In this document: piece by piece, positions 9,900-16,738 of the stretch
Position numbering within the stretch: position 1 is the first letter of the stretch
Layout: every line of letters starts with the position of its first letter
DNA from: Chitinophaga sp. LS1
GTDB taxonomy: Bacteria > Bacteroidota > Bacteroidia > Chitinophagales > Chitinophagaceae
Length of the DNA: 64,000 nt
Reading direction: 5' to 3'
Assembly (NCBI RefSeq): GCF_034274695.1
Contig: NZ_CP128362.1
Location: 124,001-188,000, forward strand
Translations under genes and position numbers: made by a program
The notes under the pieces: model-generated
Told to the model about the DNA's origin: nothing
The model's input: only the letters and a program-made list of their open reading frames with translations
Databases searched by the model: none

Positions 9900-9929
9900 A
9901 AAAGATAATAATTTTTTAAAAAAGGCAAA
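9900..9929 (-). promoter_or_regulatory. Bacteroidota-type promoter upstream of fecR
   Basis: On the minus strand TTTG (9926-9929) is followed after 18 nt by TATCTTTT (9900-9907), one mismatch from the TAnnTTTG -7 consensus. The fecR start codon lies about 40 nt downstream. It sits between a strong terminator (9949-9989) and fecR, which supports an independent fecR transcript. Confidence 0.5.
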
Positions 9930-9948
9930 AAAACATACTGCTGCTGCC

Positions 9949-9989
9949 AAAAAAATCGGGTTTTGCCTTCGGCAAAACCCGATTTTTTT
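9949..9989. terminator. Strong bidirectional terminator, perfect 19-bp stem
   Basis: A perfect inverted repeat: the 5' arm at 9949-9967 begins with seven A and ends TTTTGCC, there is a 3-nt loop TTC (9968-9970), and the 3' arm at 9971-9989 ends in seven T. It follows the phosphodiesterase stop (10104, minus strand) and precedes fecR. It should therefore end the sigma-phosphodiesterase transcript. Confidence 0.85.
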
Positions 9990-9995
9990 GAGGTG

Positions 9996-10034
9996 CCGAA
10001 TCTGGAGCAGGCTTGCAGCCTGCTCCAAATTCGG
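9996..10034. repeat. Second inverted repeat beside the terminator
   Basis: GCAGGC (10007-10012) pairs with GCCTGC (10018-10023) around the loop TTGCA. The outer flanks (CCGAAT, TGGAG versus CTCCA, ATTCGG) extend the pairing imperfectly to 9996 and 10034. Together with 9949-9989 this makes a double-hairpin 3' end for the phosphodiesterase transcript. Confidence 0.6.
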
Positions 10035-10041
10035 CCGGCGA

Positions 10042-10089
10042 CAAAGACGGTCACCAGCAAAGACGGTTATCGGCAAAAGCCGTTATCAG
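10042..10089. repeat. Three tandem 16-bp repeats after the phosphodiesterase gene
   Basis: CAAAGACGGTCACCAG (10042-10057), CAAAGACGGTTATCGG (10058-10073) and CAAAAGCCGTTATCAG (10074-10089) are adjacent imperfect copies. They lie just past the phosphodiesterase stop codon. Confidence 0.7.
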
Positions 10090-10103
10090 CTGTAAAACAG
10101 TTA

Positions 10104-11384
10104 TTATTTGAGCCAGAGGTTGACGGTGTTGGAGGGCGTTTCTAAGACTATTTTATAGAAAGAAGCATTTAAGGAATTTACATCTATCAGATCATTTACA
10201 CCTTTTACATCTTTTACACCTTCTGCATCTTTTACACCTTCTGCATCTTTCAAATCCTTTACATCCACCAATGCGTGTTCCTGTTTTAAAGGCACCACCT
10301 TTAATAATCTATACTCATCCTGACCTCCTGCCTTAAAATTATTTGTCGCTGCCACCCATATCTTCACATTGCCACTATCCTCCAGCGCTTTCCATTTCAA
10401 ATCTATATTCCCCTGAATTAAATTTCCTGCAGCCTGGGCGATAGCCACTTTTCCGATAAGGGAAGTACCATCTACTTCACGGGCTACAGAATCAGGTACA
10501 TTGATTTGTAAATAACGGGCTATAGTAGGCATGATATCCACAATCCCGGGTTCGTAATATTTTGCATAATTATTCAACGGGCGATAACTGGTCACCATCC
10601 AGGTGCTACGCTGGCGAACGGATTGACCGCCATGATCACGACCTGTTTTTTCATCACGACCATGATCGGTAGTAATGACAATCATCCAGTCCTCGGCATA
10701 ATTTTTCTGGCGATACAGGATCGCTTCCCATAACTTCCCCATCTGTGCATCCATCAGGCTCACCGCTTTGTAGAATTCAGGGCTATCGCCATGCATATGG
10801 CCCATATCGTCGGTATATTCAAGGTAAACCCAGCTGAGAGATGGCGCGTTCTTTTTGATACCTGCTACGGCTTCTGTGATCACCTTTTCATCGATAGCAT
10901 GCATGAAATCGCGCTGCTTATCATGATGAAAATTGATGGTATCAAGCTCGAAACCATCTGCATGTAGGTCTACATATTCAGAAAGGGCGAGTTTTGTACG
11001 GTTATCTTCCCAGCTGGAATAAACCGCGGTTTGCTTGGTAGGATAAGCCTCTTTGAATAAGCGGAAGATGTTATGATAGTGGTAATTCGGATCTTTGATA
11101 TCATTGTCAGGTACATTGTGCTTATTCACCCAGGTCCCCGTGAGCAGGCTATTGTACCCTACAGCGGAAATGGTCGGGGTTTCGGAGTAGGTACTTTTTC
11201 CACCACCCACATGCATGCGGGTATAGGTACCGGCAGCAATGATCTTATCTATGTTGGGAGTGGCTACTTTCTCTATCACATCAGCAGGAATACCATCTGC
11301 AATGACAAATACCACTTTCTTTTCGCGTTTGGATTGTGCGCTGACTGTACCTGCCAGCAACAGACATATAAATAAATGTTTCAT
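10104..11384 (-). CDS. Alkaline-phosphatase-superfamily (type I phosphodiesterase-like) hydrolase
   Basis: A 426-residue secreted enzyme (signal [16 protein letters not shown]) of the nucleotide pyrophosphatase/phosphodiesterase branch. Metal and nucleophile motifs are visible: [10 protein letters not shown] (metal Asp), [17 protein letters not shown] (likely Thr nucleophile), [10 protein letters not shown] and [17 protein letters not shown] (Asp/His metal ligands). The substrate could be a phosphodiester, a phosphonate or another phosphate ester. Near the C-terminus (about residues 375-410) is a low-complexity Lys/Asp/Val segment built from VKDAEG-type hexads encoded by 18-bp DNA repeats. 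The gene starts 35 bp after the sigma-factor stop and before fecR, an unusual position. Confidence is high for the superfamily and low for the substrate. Confidence 0.85.
   Translation of the reverse strand: MKHLFICLLLAGTVSAQSKREKKVVFVIADGIPADVIEKVATPNIDKIIAAGTYTRMHVGGGKSTYSETPTISAVGYNSLLTGTWVNKHNVPDNDIKDPNYHYHNIFRLFKEAYPTKQTAVYSSWEDNRTKLALSEYVDLHADGFELDTINFHHDKQRDFMHAIDEKVITEAVAGIKKNAPSLSWVYLEYTDDMGHMHGDSPEFYKAVSLMDAQMGKLWEAILYRQKNYAEDWMIVITTDHGRDEKTGRDHGGQSVRQRSTWMVTSYRPLNNYAKYYEPGIVDIMPTIARYLQINVPDSVAREVDGTSLIGKVAIAQAAGNLIQGNIDLKWKALEDSGNVKIWVAATNNFKAGGQDEYRLLKVVPLKQEHALVDVKDLKDAEGVKDAEGVKDVKGVNDLIDVNSLNASFYKIVLETPSNTVNLWLK
10203..10256. repeat. In-frame 18-bp repeats inside the phosphodiesterase gene
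   Basis: The unit TTCTGCATCTTTTACACC (first copy 10221-10238) and close variants run head to tail across 10203-10256. They encode successive VKDAEG / VKDVKG hexads. Because the unit is a multiple of three, the reading frame is kept when copies are gained or lost. Confidence 0.75.
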
Positions 11385-11419
11385 GCCCTAAAAATGGAAA
11401 TTATTCAATGAATTGTATG

Positions 11420-12007
11420 TTAGCTTTTCATTAAGCATGTGAACAGGAGTACCCCCAGCGGACCTCCATAACGTGACAGGAACACACGGATATGCTTCAG
11501 GGTTTCTACCTGTAAATTCTTGACCCTGCTTTTTGACAAACCCAGCTTTGTGGCAATATCATCATGACTCAGCCCCTCTACCCTGCTGAGGCGGAAAATA
11601 GTCTGTTTCTGATCAGACAATTGTGCGAGGGCATTGAAAATGAGTTGCTGGCTCTCCCTGGCATCGAGTTGCAGGTCGAGGGCATCCGCCACTTCCGAGA
11701 TATTGGCCCATACCTGGTCTACCAGTTGCTGCTGGCGGGCCACCTTGCGGAGGTGATCGACCGTTTTATTGCGCGCAATGATAAAGATGTAGTTGCCAAT
11801 ATGATCGATGGCTGGAAGCTGTTCCCGGCTGGTCCAGAGCTTGAGAAAGGTATCCTGAAGAATATCCTCGGCATCTACTGCCGAGTGGGTTAACTGGTAT
11901 ATAAACGCAGCTACCGGCCTGCTATGCCGGTCATATAACTGCCGGAAGGCACTTTCGTCCCCTTTCCGCAGTCGTTGTAGTAATTCCGTATCCGTGGTAG
12001 CCTGCAT
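11420..12007 (-). CDS. ECF-type RNA polymerase sigma-70 factor
   Basis: A 195-residue extracytoplasmic-function sigma factor. Region 2 lies at about residues 22-90 (LYDRHSRPVAAFIYQL, DAEDILQDTFLKLW). Region 4 with its helix-turn-helix lies at about 125-185 (SRVEGLSHDDIATKLGLSKS). There is no region 3, as expected for ECF factors. With the FecR protein and the STN-domain SusC it forms the typical Bacteroidota trans-envelope signalling set that turns on the SusCD operon when substrate is bound. The phosphodiesterase gene follows after 35 bp and is probably co-transcribed. Confidence 0.95.
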   Translation of the reverse strand: MQATTDTELLQRLRKGDESAFRQLYDRHSRPVAAFIYQLTHSAVDAEDILQDTFLKLWTSREQLPAIDHIGNYIFIIARNKTVDHLRKVARQQQLVDQVWANISEVADALDLQLDARESQQLIFNALAQLSDQKQTIFRLSRVEGLSHDDIATKLGLSKSRVKNLQVETLKHIRVFLSRYGGPLGVLLFTCLMKS

Positions 12008-12077
12008 GCGTAAATAAACCCGACTATCGCTCCTTTAGCTGCTTTGAATTGATGTTATCCTGCTAAAAATAATTAAA

Positions 12078-12094
12078 CTGAACCATTGTTTCAG
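12078..12094. promoter_or_regulatory. Imperfect palindrome between sigma gene and 12122 gene
   Basis: CTGAACCATTGTTTCAG is a 17-bp near-palindrome with two mismatched pairs. It lies in the divergent 114-bp gap between the sigma-factor start and the gene starting at 12122. It is a possible operator; no known motif is recognised. Confidence 0.3.
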
Positions 12095-12121
12095 TAATTT
12101 TATTCCCAATTTATTCCCTAT

Positions 12122-12832
12122 ATGCCCGAATCCCACTACCATTTTTCTGGAAAATTTGACTGGAAATCGCTTATTATAGCCAGCACACTGGCACTCATCG
12201 CCTGCATTGGCGGAGGGATTTTTTATAGTACTTCCATGAAACCAGGTGGATTTTCGGGCGGTTGGGCAGTCGCCCTTCTATTATTGGTAATATGGTTGTT
12301 CCTCGTATTTTACCTGTTCAGGCGCTTCAATCATAGCAGAAACATAAATGTGAATGCCGGGGTAGGCGTTGTTTTATGTGGAGTGACATGGCTGTTCGGT
12401 CATGGCGGATGGGAATCACTCGTACTGCTGCTCCCCCTGACCATGCTACTTTATTTGGATTACTACTGTGAGAAATGTGGGAAATACTATTCCAATAAAA
12501 CCTTTTATGTACTAAATGCCGGAGAATATTACAAGCATGAGAAAAAACTTAATAAGGAAGCCCCTCCATTTAGCTTTTTGCCAAATATTAACTTTCAGAA
12601 ATTACCAACCTATGGCCCGACCCAACCACAGGATATTATTAAGATCAGGTTTTCTTATTGCAAATCCTGCGGAAGCAATGCTATTGTAGATATCCATTCC
12701 TGCAAATGGACGAGATCTGCCAGTTCAAAGAACGCCGGACGTTCCAACGTAACCCAGCAGGAGACACTCGCTGACGCCGTTTACCTGGATGACACGACAG
12801 GTAAAAAGCTGTCGCTCCTGTCCATAGACTGA
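12122..12832 (+). CDS. Membrane protein with zinc-ribbon-like cysteine pairs, unknown
   Basis: Not recognised. The 236-residue product has an N-terminal stretch of about three to four membrane helices (roughly residues 15-110) and then a soluble C-terminal part. That part holds two CxxC pairs, YYCEKCGKYY (about 118-127) and FSYCKSCGSNA (about 178-188), which together could bind one zinc ion. It is an isolated plus-strand gene between two minus-strand blocks. A short 3' gap of 16 bp separates its stop from the convergent beta-helix gene, and no terminator was seen there. It is probably real: good length, its own start, and no better overlapping frame. Confidence 0.75.
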   Translation: MPESHYHFSGKFDWKSLIIASTLALIACIGGGIFYSTSMKPGGFSGGWAVALLLLVIWLFLVFYLFRRFNHSRNINVNAGVGVVLCGVTWLFGHGGWESLVLLLPLTMLLYLDYYCEKCGKYYSNKTFYVLNAGEYYKHEKKLNKEAPPFSFLPNINFQKLPTYGPTQPQDIIKIRFSYCKSCGSNAIVDIHSCKWTRSASSKNAGRSNVTQQETLADAVYLDDTTGKKLSLLSID

Positions 12833-12848
12833 AGCGACAACTTAATAA

Positions 12849-14384
12849 TTAATACGCAGTCTCATCCGCGCCCTTATCCACTCTGCTATTCTGTATCCTG
12901 CTCTGTTTATCAATATCATACTCCTGGTAACCCAACACAAATGAAGGATCTCCCGCATTGATAGCCGGAGACGTACTGCTCAGGTGCAGATTCGTAGTGC
13001 TTACATAATTTGGATTGCCATAAGTAGAATGTGCATCCAACCCTGTTGCAGCTGTAAATGCCGCCAGTGAACCATACGTAGTACTGGTAGGATACCAGTC
13101 GAATGTAGCTGATGCTGAAGTACCTGACAGTCCATAATACAGGTTGTAATCACTCACCAGATTCGTAAATGAATACCCCCACAATGCAATGATCATGATA
13201 TCGCTGGCGGAGTAAACAATATTATTCTTGATGGTGAGATAATCTGTATTCTGCAGACTAATCTCTCCACCCCAACCACCATCTGTATAGTTCTTATACA
13301 GGGAATTGTTCATGATGGTAGAATACGTCACCTTACTGTTAGCCTGGTTAGAACCAACAAGAATACCAGCATTCCTGCTGTTGTAAATGAAGTTGTCATG
13401 AATGTTGATGCCAGTAGCGGTGTAGTTATTGTTTTCACAACCGGCTGAGATACCTGCATAATTATTATAGCAGATATTGCCTTCGATGTTGATATACTTA
13501 CCACCATCTACATAAATACCACCATTCAATGCAACAGGGGAAATACAGTTGTACACAATATTGTATTTCACATTCCCATTGCGGGCCATATTCACACTAT
13601 CATTGGTATTTGCCCATGAATAGTGACCAGTCATATCAATACCGATGTTACGAATATGGTGTACCACATTGCTTTCGATGAGGAAGTTCTCCACATTCCC
13701 AGCCATGGTCAGCCCTTCGCTATACCCGGTATTACAACTGTAAATCTGGTTGCTGCCAATGTAGACCTTGTTGTAAGAGGCGAGTGCATCACCCCATACC
13801 ATCAGCGGATTGGCATTGTCTGTAGAAGAAGGTACGGCCGTAGAATCGGTGGTCCAACCGATGTTGTAGATCTTACAACCTGTCACCTGGATGTCTGTAC
13901 CACTCCCCTGGAAGAGAATACCTACAGCGCTGGAAGTAATGTTGTTCGCCACGGTAATGTTGTTGATCCGGACATGGCTTTTGGAAACCACGGCAATCAT
14001 GGCTTTCTGATCACCGTTGGAAGCACTTACCCCATCCAGCACAACCGTACCACCATCATAGTTGGTAAGGGTAATGGGATGCGTGGAGTCTGCTCCTGAG
14101 TAAGGCCACCAGAGTTTTTCCTTGTAGGTACCGGCGGCAACCCAGATGGTGGCACCTGCGCCATCGGTGGTTTTCCAGAGTGCGGCCTGGATAGTCTTTA
14201 ATGGCAAAGTGTCTGAGGTTCCTGCATTGGCATCACTCCCAGTGGTGCCATTTACATAAAAGTTCGTGACTGAGGACGTGGTCACGGCGGTGGTAGTGGT
14301 GTTCTTCAGCTTTTCTTCCACATCCTTTTTACAGGCAGAGAGAATCAGCAAGCCACTACAGGCAATCAAGAGGGTTTTTCTCAT
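12849..14384 (-). CDS. Right-handed parallel beta-helix lipoprotein (DUF1565-like)
   Basis: A 511-residue outer-membrane lipoprotein (MRKTLLIACSGLLILSAC followed by KKD). The segment FYVNGTTGSDANAGTSDTLP (about residues 42-61) is the classic DUF1565 opening, followed by KTIQAALWKTTDGAGATIWV. About a dozen beta-helix coils then run to the C-terminus, rich in Asn ladders (NNITVANNITSSAVGILFQG, NIEGNICYNNYAGISAG). Folds of this type include pectate lyases, PL9 and alginate epimerases, but no catalytic set can be assigned by eye. No SusCD pair is adjacent. The fold is confident, the activity unknown. Confidence 0.85.
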   Translation of the reverse strand: MRKTLLIACSGLLILSACKKDVEEKLKNTTTTAVTTSSVTNFYVNGTTGSDANAGTSDTLPLKTIQAALWKTTDGAGATIWVAAGTYKEKLWWPYSGADSTHPITLTNYDGGTVVLDGVSASNGDQKAMIAVVSKSHVRINNITVANNITSSAVGILFQGSGTDIQVTGCKIYNIGWTTDSTAVPSSTDNANPLMVWGDALASYNKVYIGSNQIYSCNTGYSEGLTMAGNVENFLIESNVVHHIRNIGIDMTGHYSWANTNDSVNMARNGNVKYNIVYNCISPVALNGGIYVDGGKYINIEGNICYNNYAGISAGCENNNYTATGINIHDNFIYNSRNAGILVGSNQANSKVTYSTIMNNSLYKNYTDGGWGGEISLQNTDYLTIKNNIVYSASDIMIIALWGYSFTNLVSDYNLYYGLSGTSASATFDWYPTSTTYGSLAAFTAATGLDAHSTYGNPNYVSTTNLHLSSTSPAINAGDPSFVLGYQEYDIDKQSRIQNSRVDKGADETAY

Positions 14385-14476
14385 GGCAATTTAAAGTTTG
14401 GTTAACGGGTTTCGATTAATAAAGCTGCTTTCACTATAAAGACGATGGAGAGAATAGATAGGACCGCTAATTTCAT

Positions 14477-14512
14477 AAAAAAATAGCCGCCCTTTTTCAA
14501 AGGCGGCTATTT
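14477..14512 (-). terminator. Terminator after the 14533-14844 gene
   Basis: AAATAGCCGCC (14481-14491) pairs with GGCGGCTATTT (14502-14512). On the minus strand the stem is followed by a run of seven T (14477-14483). It lies 20 bp past the stop of the small membrane protein gene, whose transcript it should end. Confidence 0.8.
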
Positions 14513-14532
14513 ATCAAAGCATATGCTTCAAA

Positions 14533-14844
14533 TTATTTTACAAACCGGGGCATGATCAGGTAGCGGACAATAGTGTGTGCAGTGAGTGATAATATGACTA
14601 CACCACCCAGTATCAGCACCTGTTTACCAATAGTGTCAAATACATCCAGGATAGGTGAAACCTGCTTACCAGCATACATAGCAGCCAGCGAGAATAGCAA
14701 TACGCCCGTAATCCAGAGGGTGAGGTGAGAATAAAAATAACGTTTCTTCTGGTAACCATTTTTACCAAAGGAGGTGAATAAAAGAATAACATGTGCGACA
14801 AAGAATAGTACGGCGAGTGCGGTAAGTGTTGTGAACATAGTCAT
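14533..14844 (-). CDS. Small three-helix membrane protein, unknown
   Basis: Not recognised. A 103-residue protein with three predicted membrane segments (about residues 5-25, 42-61 and 72-95) and basic loops (KNGYQKKRYFYSH), so the loop after helix 1 is probably cytoplasmic. A clear terminator follows its stop. The gene is alone between the beta-helix lipoprotein and the cytochrome gene, all on the minus strand. It could be a small subunit or membrane modulator; nothing in the sequence decides. Confidence 0.65.
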   Translation of the reverse strand: MTMFTTLTALAVLFFVAHVILLFTSFGKNGYQKKRYFYSHLTLWITGVLLFSLAAMYAGKQVSPILDVFDTIGKQVLILGGVVILSLTAHTIVRYLIMPRFVK

Positions 14845-14948
14845 AACAATCAGTTTTGTTGTGCGTTGTGGTTTTGAGATTAAATTTAAAAACTACAGTG
14901 GAACTTGTTGTAATAAAGATAAAAGTTTTCTGATTTCAAACAAGAATA

Positions 14949-14982
14949 TTTCCGGCAGCCAGGGCCTGCTGTCTGCCGGAAA
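14949..14982 (-). terminator. Hairpin after the cytochrome gene
   Basis: TTTCCGGCAG (14949-14958) pairs with CTGCCGGAAA (14973-14982), six bases past the cytochrome stop codon. The T-run on the minus strand is weak, so this may stabilise the 3' end rather than terminate strongly. Confidence 0.5.
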
Positions 14983-14987
14983 AGAAA

Positions 14988-15470
14988 TTAATGATTTGCC
15001 GGAGGTGGTGGTGGCGGACCATCGTGGGCACCTGGAGGTGGAGGACCCTGAGGACCTTTCTCATTACCGCCCGGAGGGGTAGCAACCGGTTCTTTCTGAC
15101 CATTGTGGCAGGTGTAGCAGGTAACAGTCATAATCTGCTTACCACTCTCATCCTTACCGGATTTAAAATACTTTTTGTTGATGCGCATTGTCAACTTCAT
15201 CATGTCCCTGGCCGTTTCTTTTTCTTCCAATACATCACTGGCAAAATCCAACTTCTTAGGATCGTCTTTGGAATGAGCATGACAAAAATCGCATTTTACG
15301 CCCAATGACTTATTGAACAAATGCATTGTCTGCATCAGGTCTTCATGACTGATGTTTTTAGGCAAAACTTTCAGATTCTTTGCCTTCTCTTCAGGGGGCA
15401 ACGAAAGTGAACAAAGTGACACTGCCAATATCAATGACAATGGCACCACAAGTGACTTCTTGAATTTCAT
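14988..15470 (-). CDS. Diheme c-type cytochrome, photosynthetic-reaction-centre cytochrome family
   Basis: An exported diheme cytochrome. The start is set at the ATG of MKFKKSLVVPLSLILAVSLC (15470); an in-frame ATG at 15506 adds residues that do not look like signal peptide. Two CxxCH haem sites are present, VKCDFCHAHSKDD and VTCYTCHNGQKE. Between them is the family signature (ASDVLEEKETARDMMKLTMR, then INKKYFK) of the reaction-centre cytochrome c subunit domain, which in Bacteroidota occurs in non-photosynthetic single-domain proteins. The last 30 residues are Pro/Gly rich. The signal may be a lipoprotein type (Cys after LAVSL). A periplasmic electron-transfer role is inferred; the partner is unknown. 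Confidence 0.85.
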   Translation of the reverse strand: MKFKKSLVVPLSLILAVSLCSLSLPPEEKAKNLKVLPKNISHEDLMQTMHLFNKSLGVKCDFCHAHSKDDPKKLDFASDVLEEKETARDMMKLTMRINKKYFKSGKDESGKQIMTVTCYTCHNGQKEPVATPPGGNEKGPQGPPPPGAHDGPPPPPPANH

Positions 15471-15577
15471 GACCATGGGTTTTGTAATAGTTATAAGCTT
15501 CCGCAATGAATTTAGGAAACTACCCAGATATTACAAATTTATAATGACGAATGGATGACATTTCCCGATAATAATAT

Positions 15578-15604
15578 AGCCTGCCCCTATGAACGGAGCA
15601 GGCT
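15578..15604. terminator. Hairpin between PorP and cytochrome genes
   Basis: AGCCTGC (15578-15584) pairs with GCAGGCT (15598-15604), about 100 nt past the PorP stop on the minus strand. There is only a short T-rich tail, so it is a possible terminator of the T9SS pair. Confidence 0.4.
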
Positions 15605-15705
15605 GTCAACAGTTGAAGGTTTAAGAAAAAAGCGCTGGAAAATTACTGCTTTTCACACTAGTAGCCGAATCTCAGCTGTATATTTAACGTTTCGATCACA
15701 CAGCG

Positions 15706-16725
15706 TTACCACACATTCCGGGGGCAACTGTCATCGTACTTATTGCCAAAAGTAAAGCCCAACACCAGCTCGTGGGTACCCCGGTTATAAGAGGCCAGCG
15801 CCGTTGTAGCATTGTCATAAGAGTAACCCAGGTTCACAGAATTGGAGATATTGAAACCTACCATACCCGCAAAACTATCCTTATGACGGTAGCTCGCCCC
15901 TATCCATATCAGATCATGGTATTGTAACTTGGTGTTTACTTCTACCTGTATGGGAAGGGGACTGATATATTTGATCATCAGGGAAGGCGTCAGGTTTAAG
16001 TCCTCTGTCAACAAAAACCGGTAACCGCCGGTCAGGAAGATATGAGGTACTGTTTTACCCGTTTCCGTTGTGATGGTATGATCTGAATAACTCAGGGTAT
16101 TAGGCACGATCTGTTGTGCAGACAAGCCAATAAAATAATCAGCGGAATAGAGGTATAACCCCGCCGTCATATCAAACTTTGTTCTGTTCAGTATTCCACT
16201 GGAATATACCACGGGGTCTACAGTGGTATTATTAAAATTCAGGGCGGAACTATTCAGACTAAAACGACTAAAACCCGCACCAAATCCTGCTGACAAACTG
16301 GTTCTGGGTGTCAACCCGATATGATACGCATACGTACCGAATACACTCAGGTTCGTCAGCGGCCCTGTCACGTCATTGATAAATTGCAAACCTACCCCGT
16401 GATGTGGTTCGGATGCTGAATAATTCTCCCAATAGCGCTGTCCACGCGGATTCTCTCCCGGTACAGCGAAGGAAGTAGCAGTAGTGCGATAATCTTTTTT
16501 ATTGATCGGCCCCTGCATCGTTACATAGGTAGTGACAGGACCTCCACTCAAGCCTGTCCACTGATGACGATGACTCACCTTGACATCGATATAGTTCTCA
16601 ATCCCCGACAAGGCAGGGTTGATAATATACTGGTTGAGTATATACTGGGTATAGTGTGGCTTTTGCTGTGCAAATCCATTCATCGCCAGCAGCATGCTGA
16701 TACCTAAAATGATCACTTTATTCAT
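15706..16725 (-). CDS. PorP/SprF-family type IX secretion membrane protein
   Basis: A 339-residue outer-membrane beta-barrel of the PorP/SprF family. It has a signal peptide (MNKVIILGISMLLAMNGFAQ), the family-typical opening QKPHYTQYILNQYIINPALSG and VSHRHQWTGLSGGPVTTY, and a C-terminal barrel strand. PorP/SprF proteins work with the type IX secretion system and often pair with one secreted substrate that bears a gliding-motility C-terminal domain. That partner is encoded immediately upstream (stop at 16739, 13 bp apart). The two are very likely one transcription unit. Confidence 0.93.
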   Translation of the reverse strand: MNKVIILGISMLLAMNGFAQQKPHYTQYILNQYIINPALSGIENYIDVKVSHRHQWTGLSGGPVTTYVTMQGPINKKDYRTTATSFAVPGENPRGQRYWENYSASEPHHGVGLQFINDVTGPLTNLSVFGTYAYHIGLTPRTSLSAGFGAGFSRFSLNSSALNFNNTTVDPVVYSSGILNRTKFDMTAGLYLYSADYFIGLSAQQIVPNTLSYSDHTITTETGKTVPHIFLTGGYRFLLTEDLNLTPSLMIKYISPLPIQVEVNTKLQYHDLIWIGASYRHKDSFAGMVGFNISNSVNLGYSYDNATTALASYNRGTHELVLGFTFGNKYDDSCPRNVW

Positions 16726-16738
16726 ATCGCTGGTTTTC

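Noticed and set aside
10104..11384. Phosphodiesterase gene as a recent mobile insertion between sigma and fecR
   Set aside because: No transposase, inverted repeats or target duplication were found at its edges; spacing to the sigma gene (35 bp) looks like an ordinary operon.
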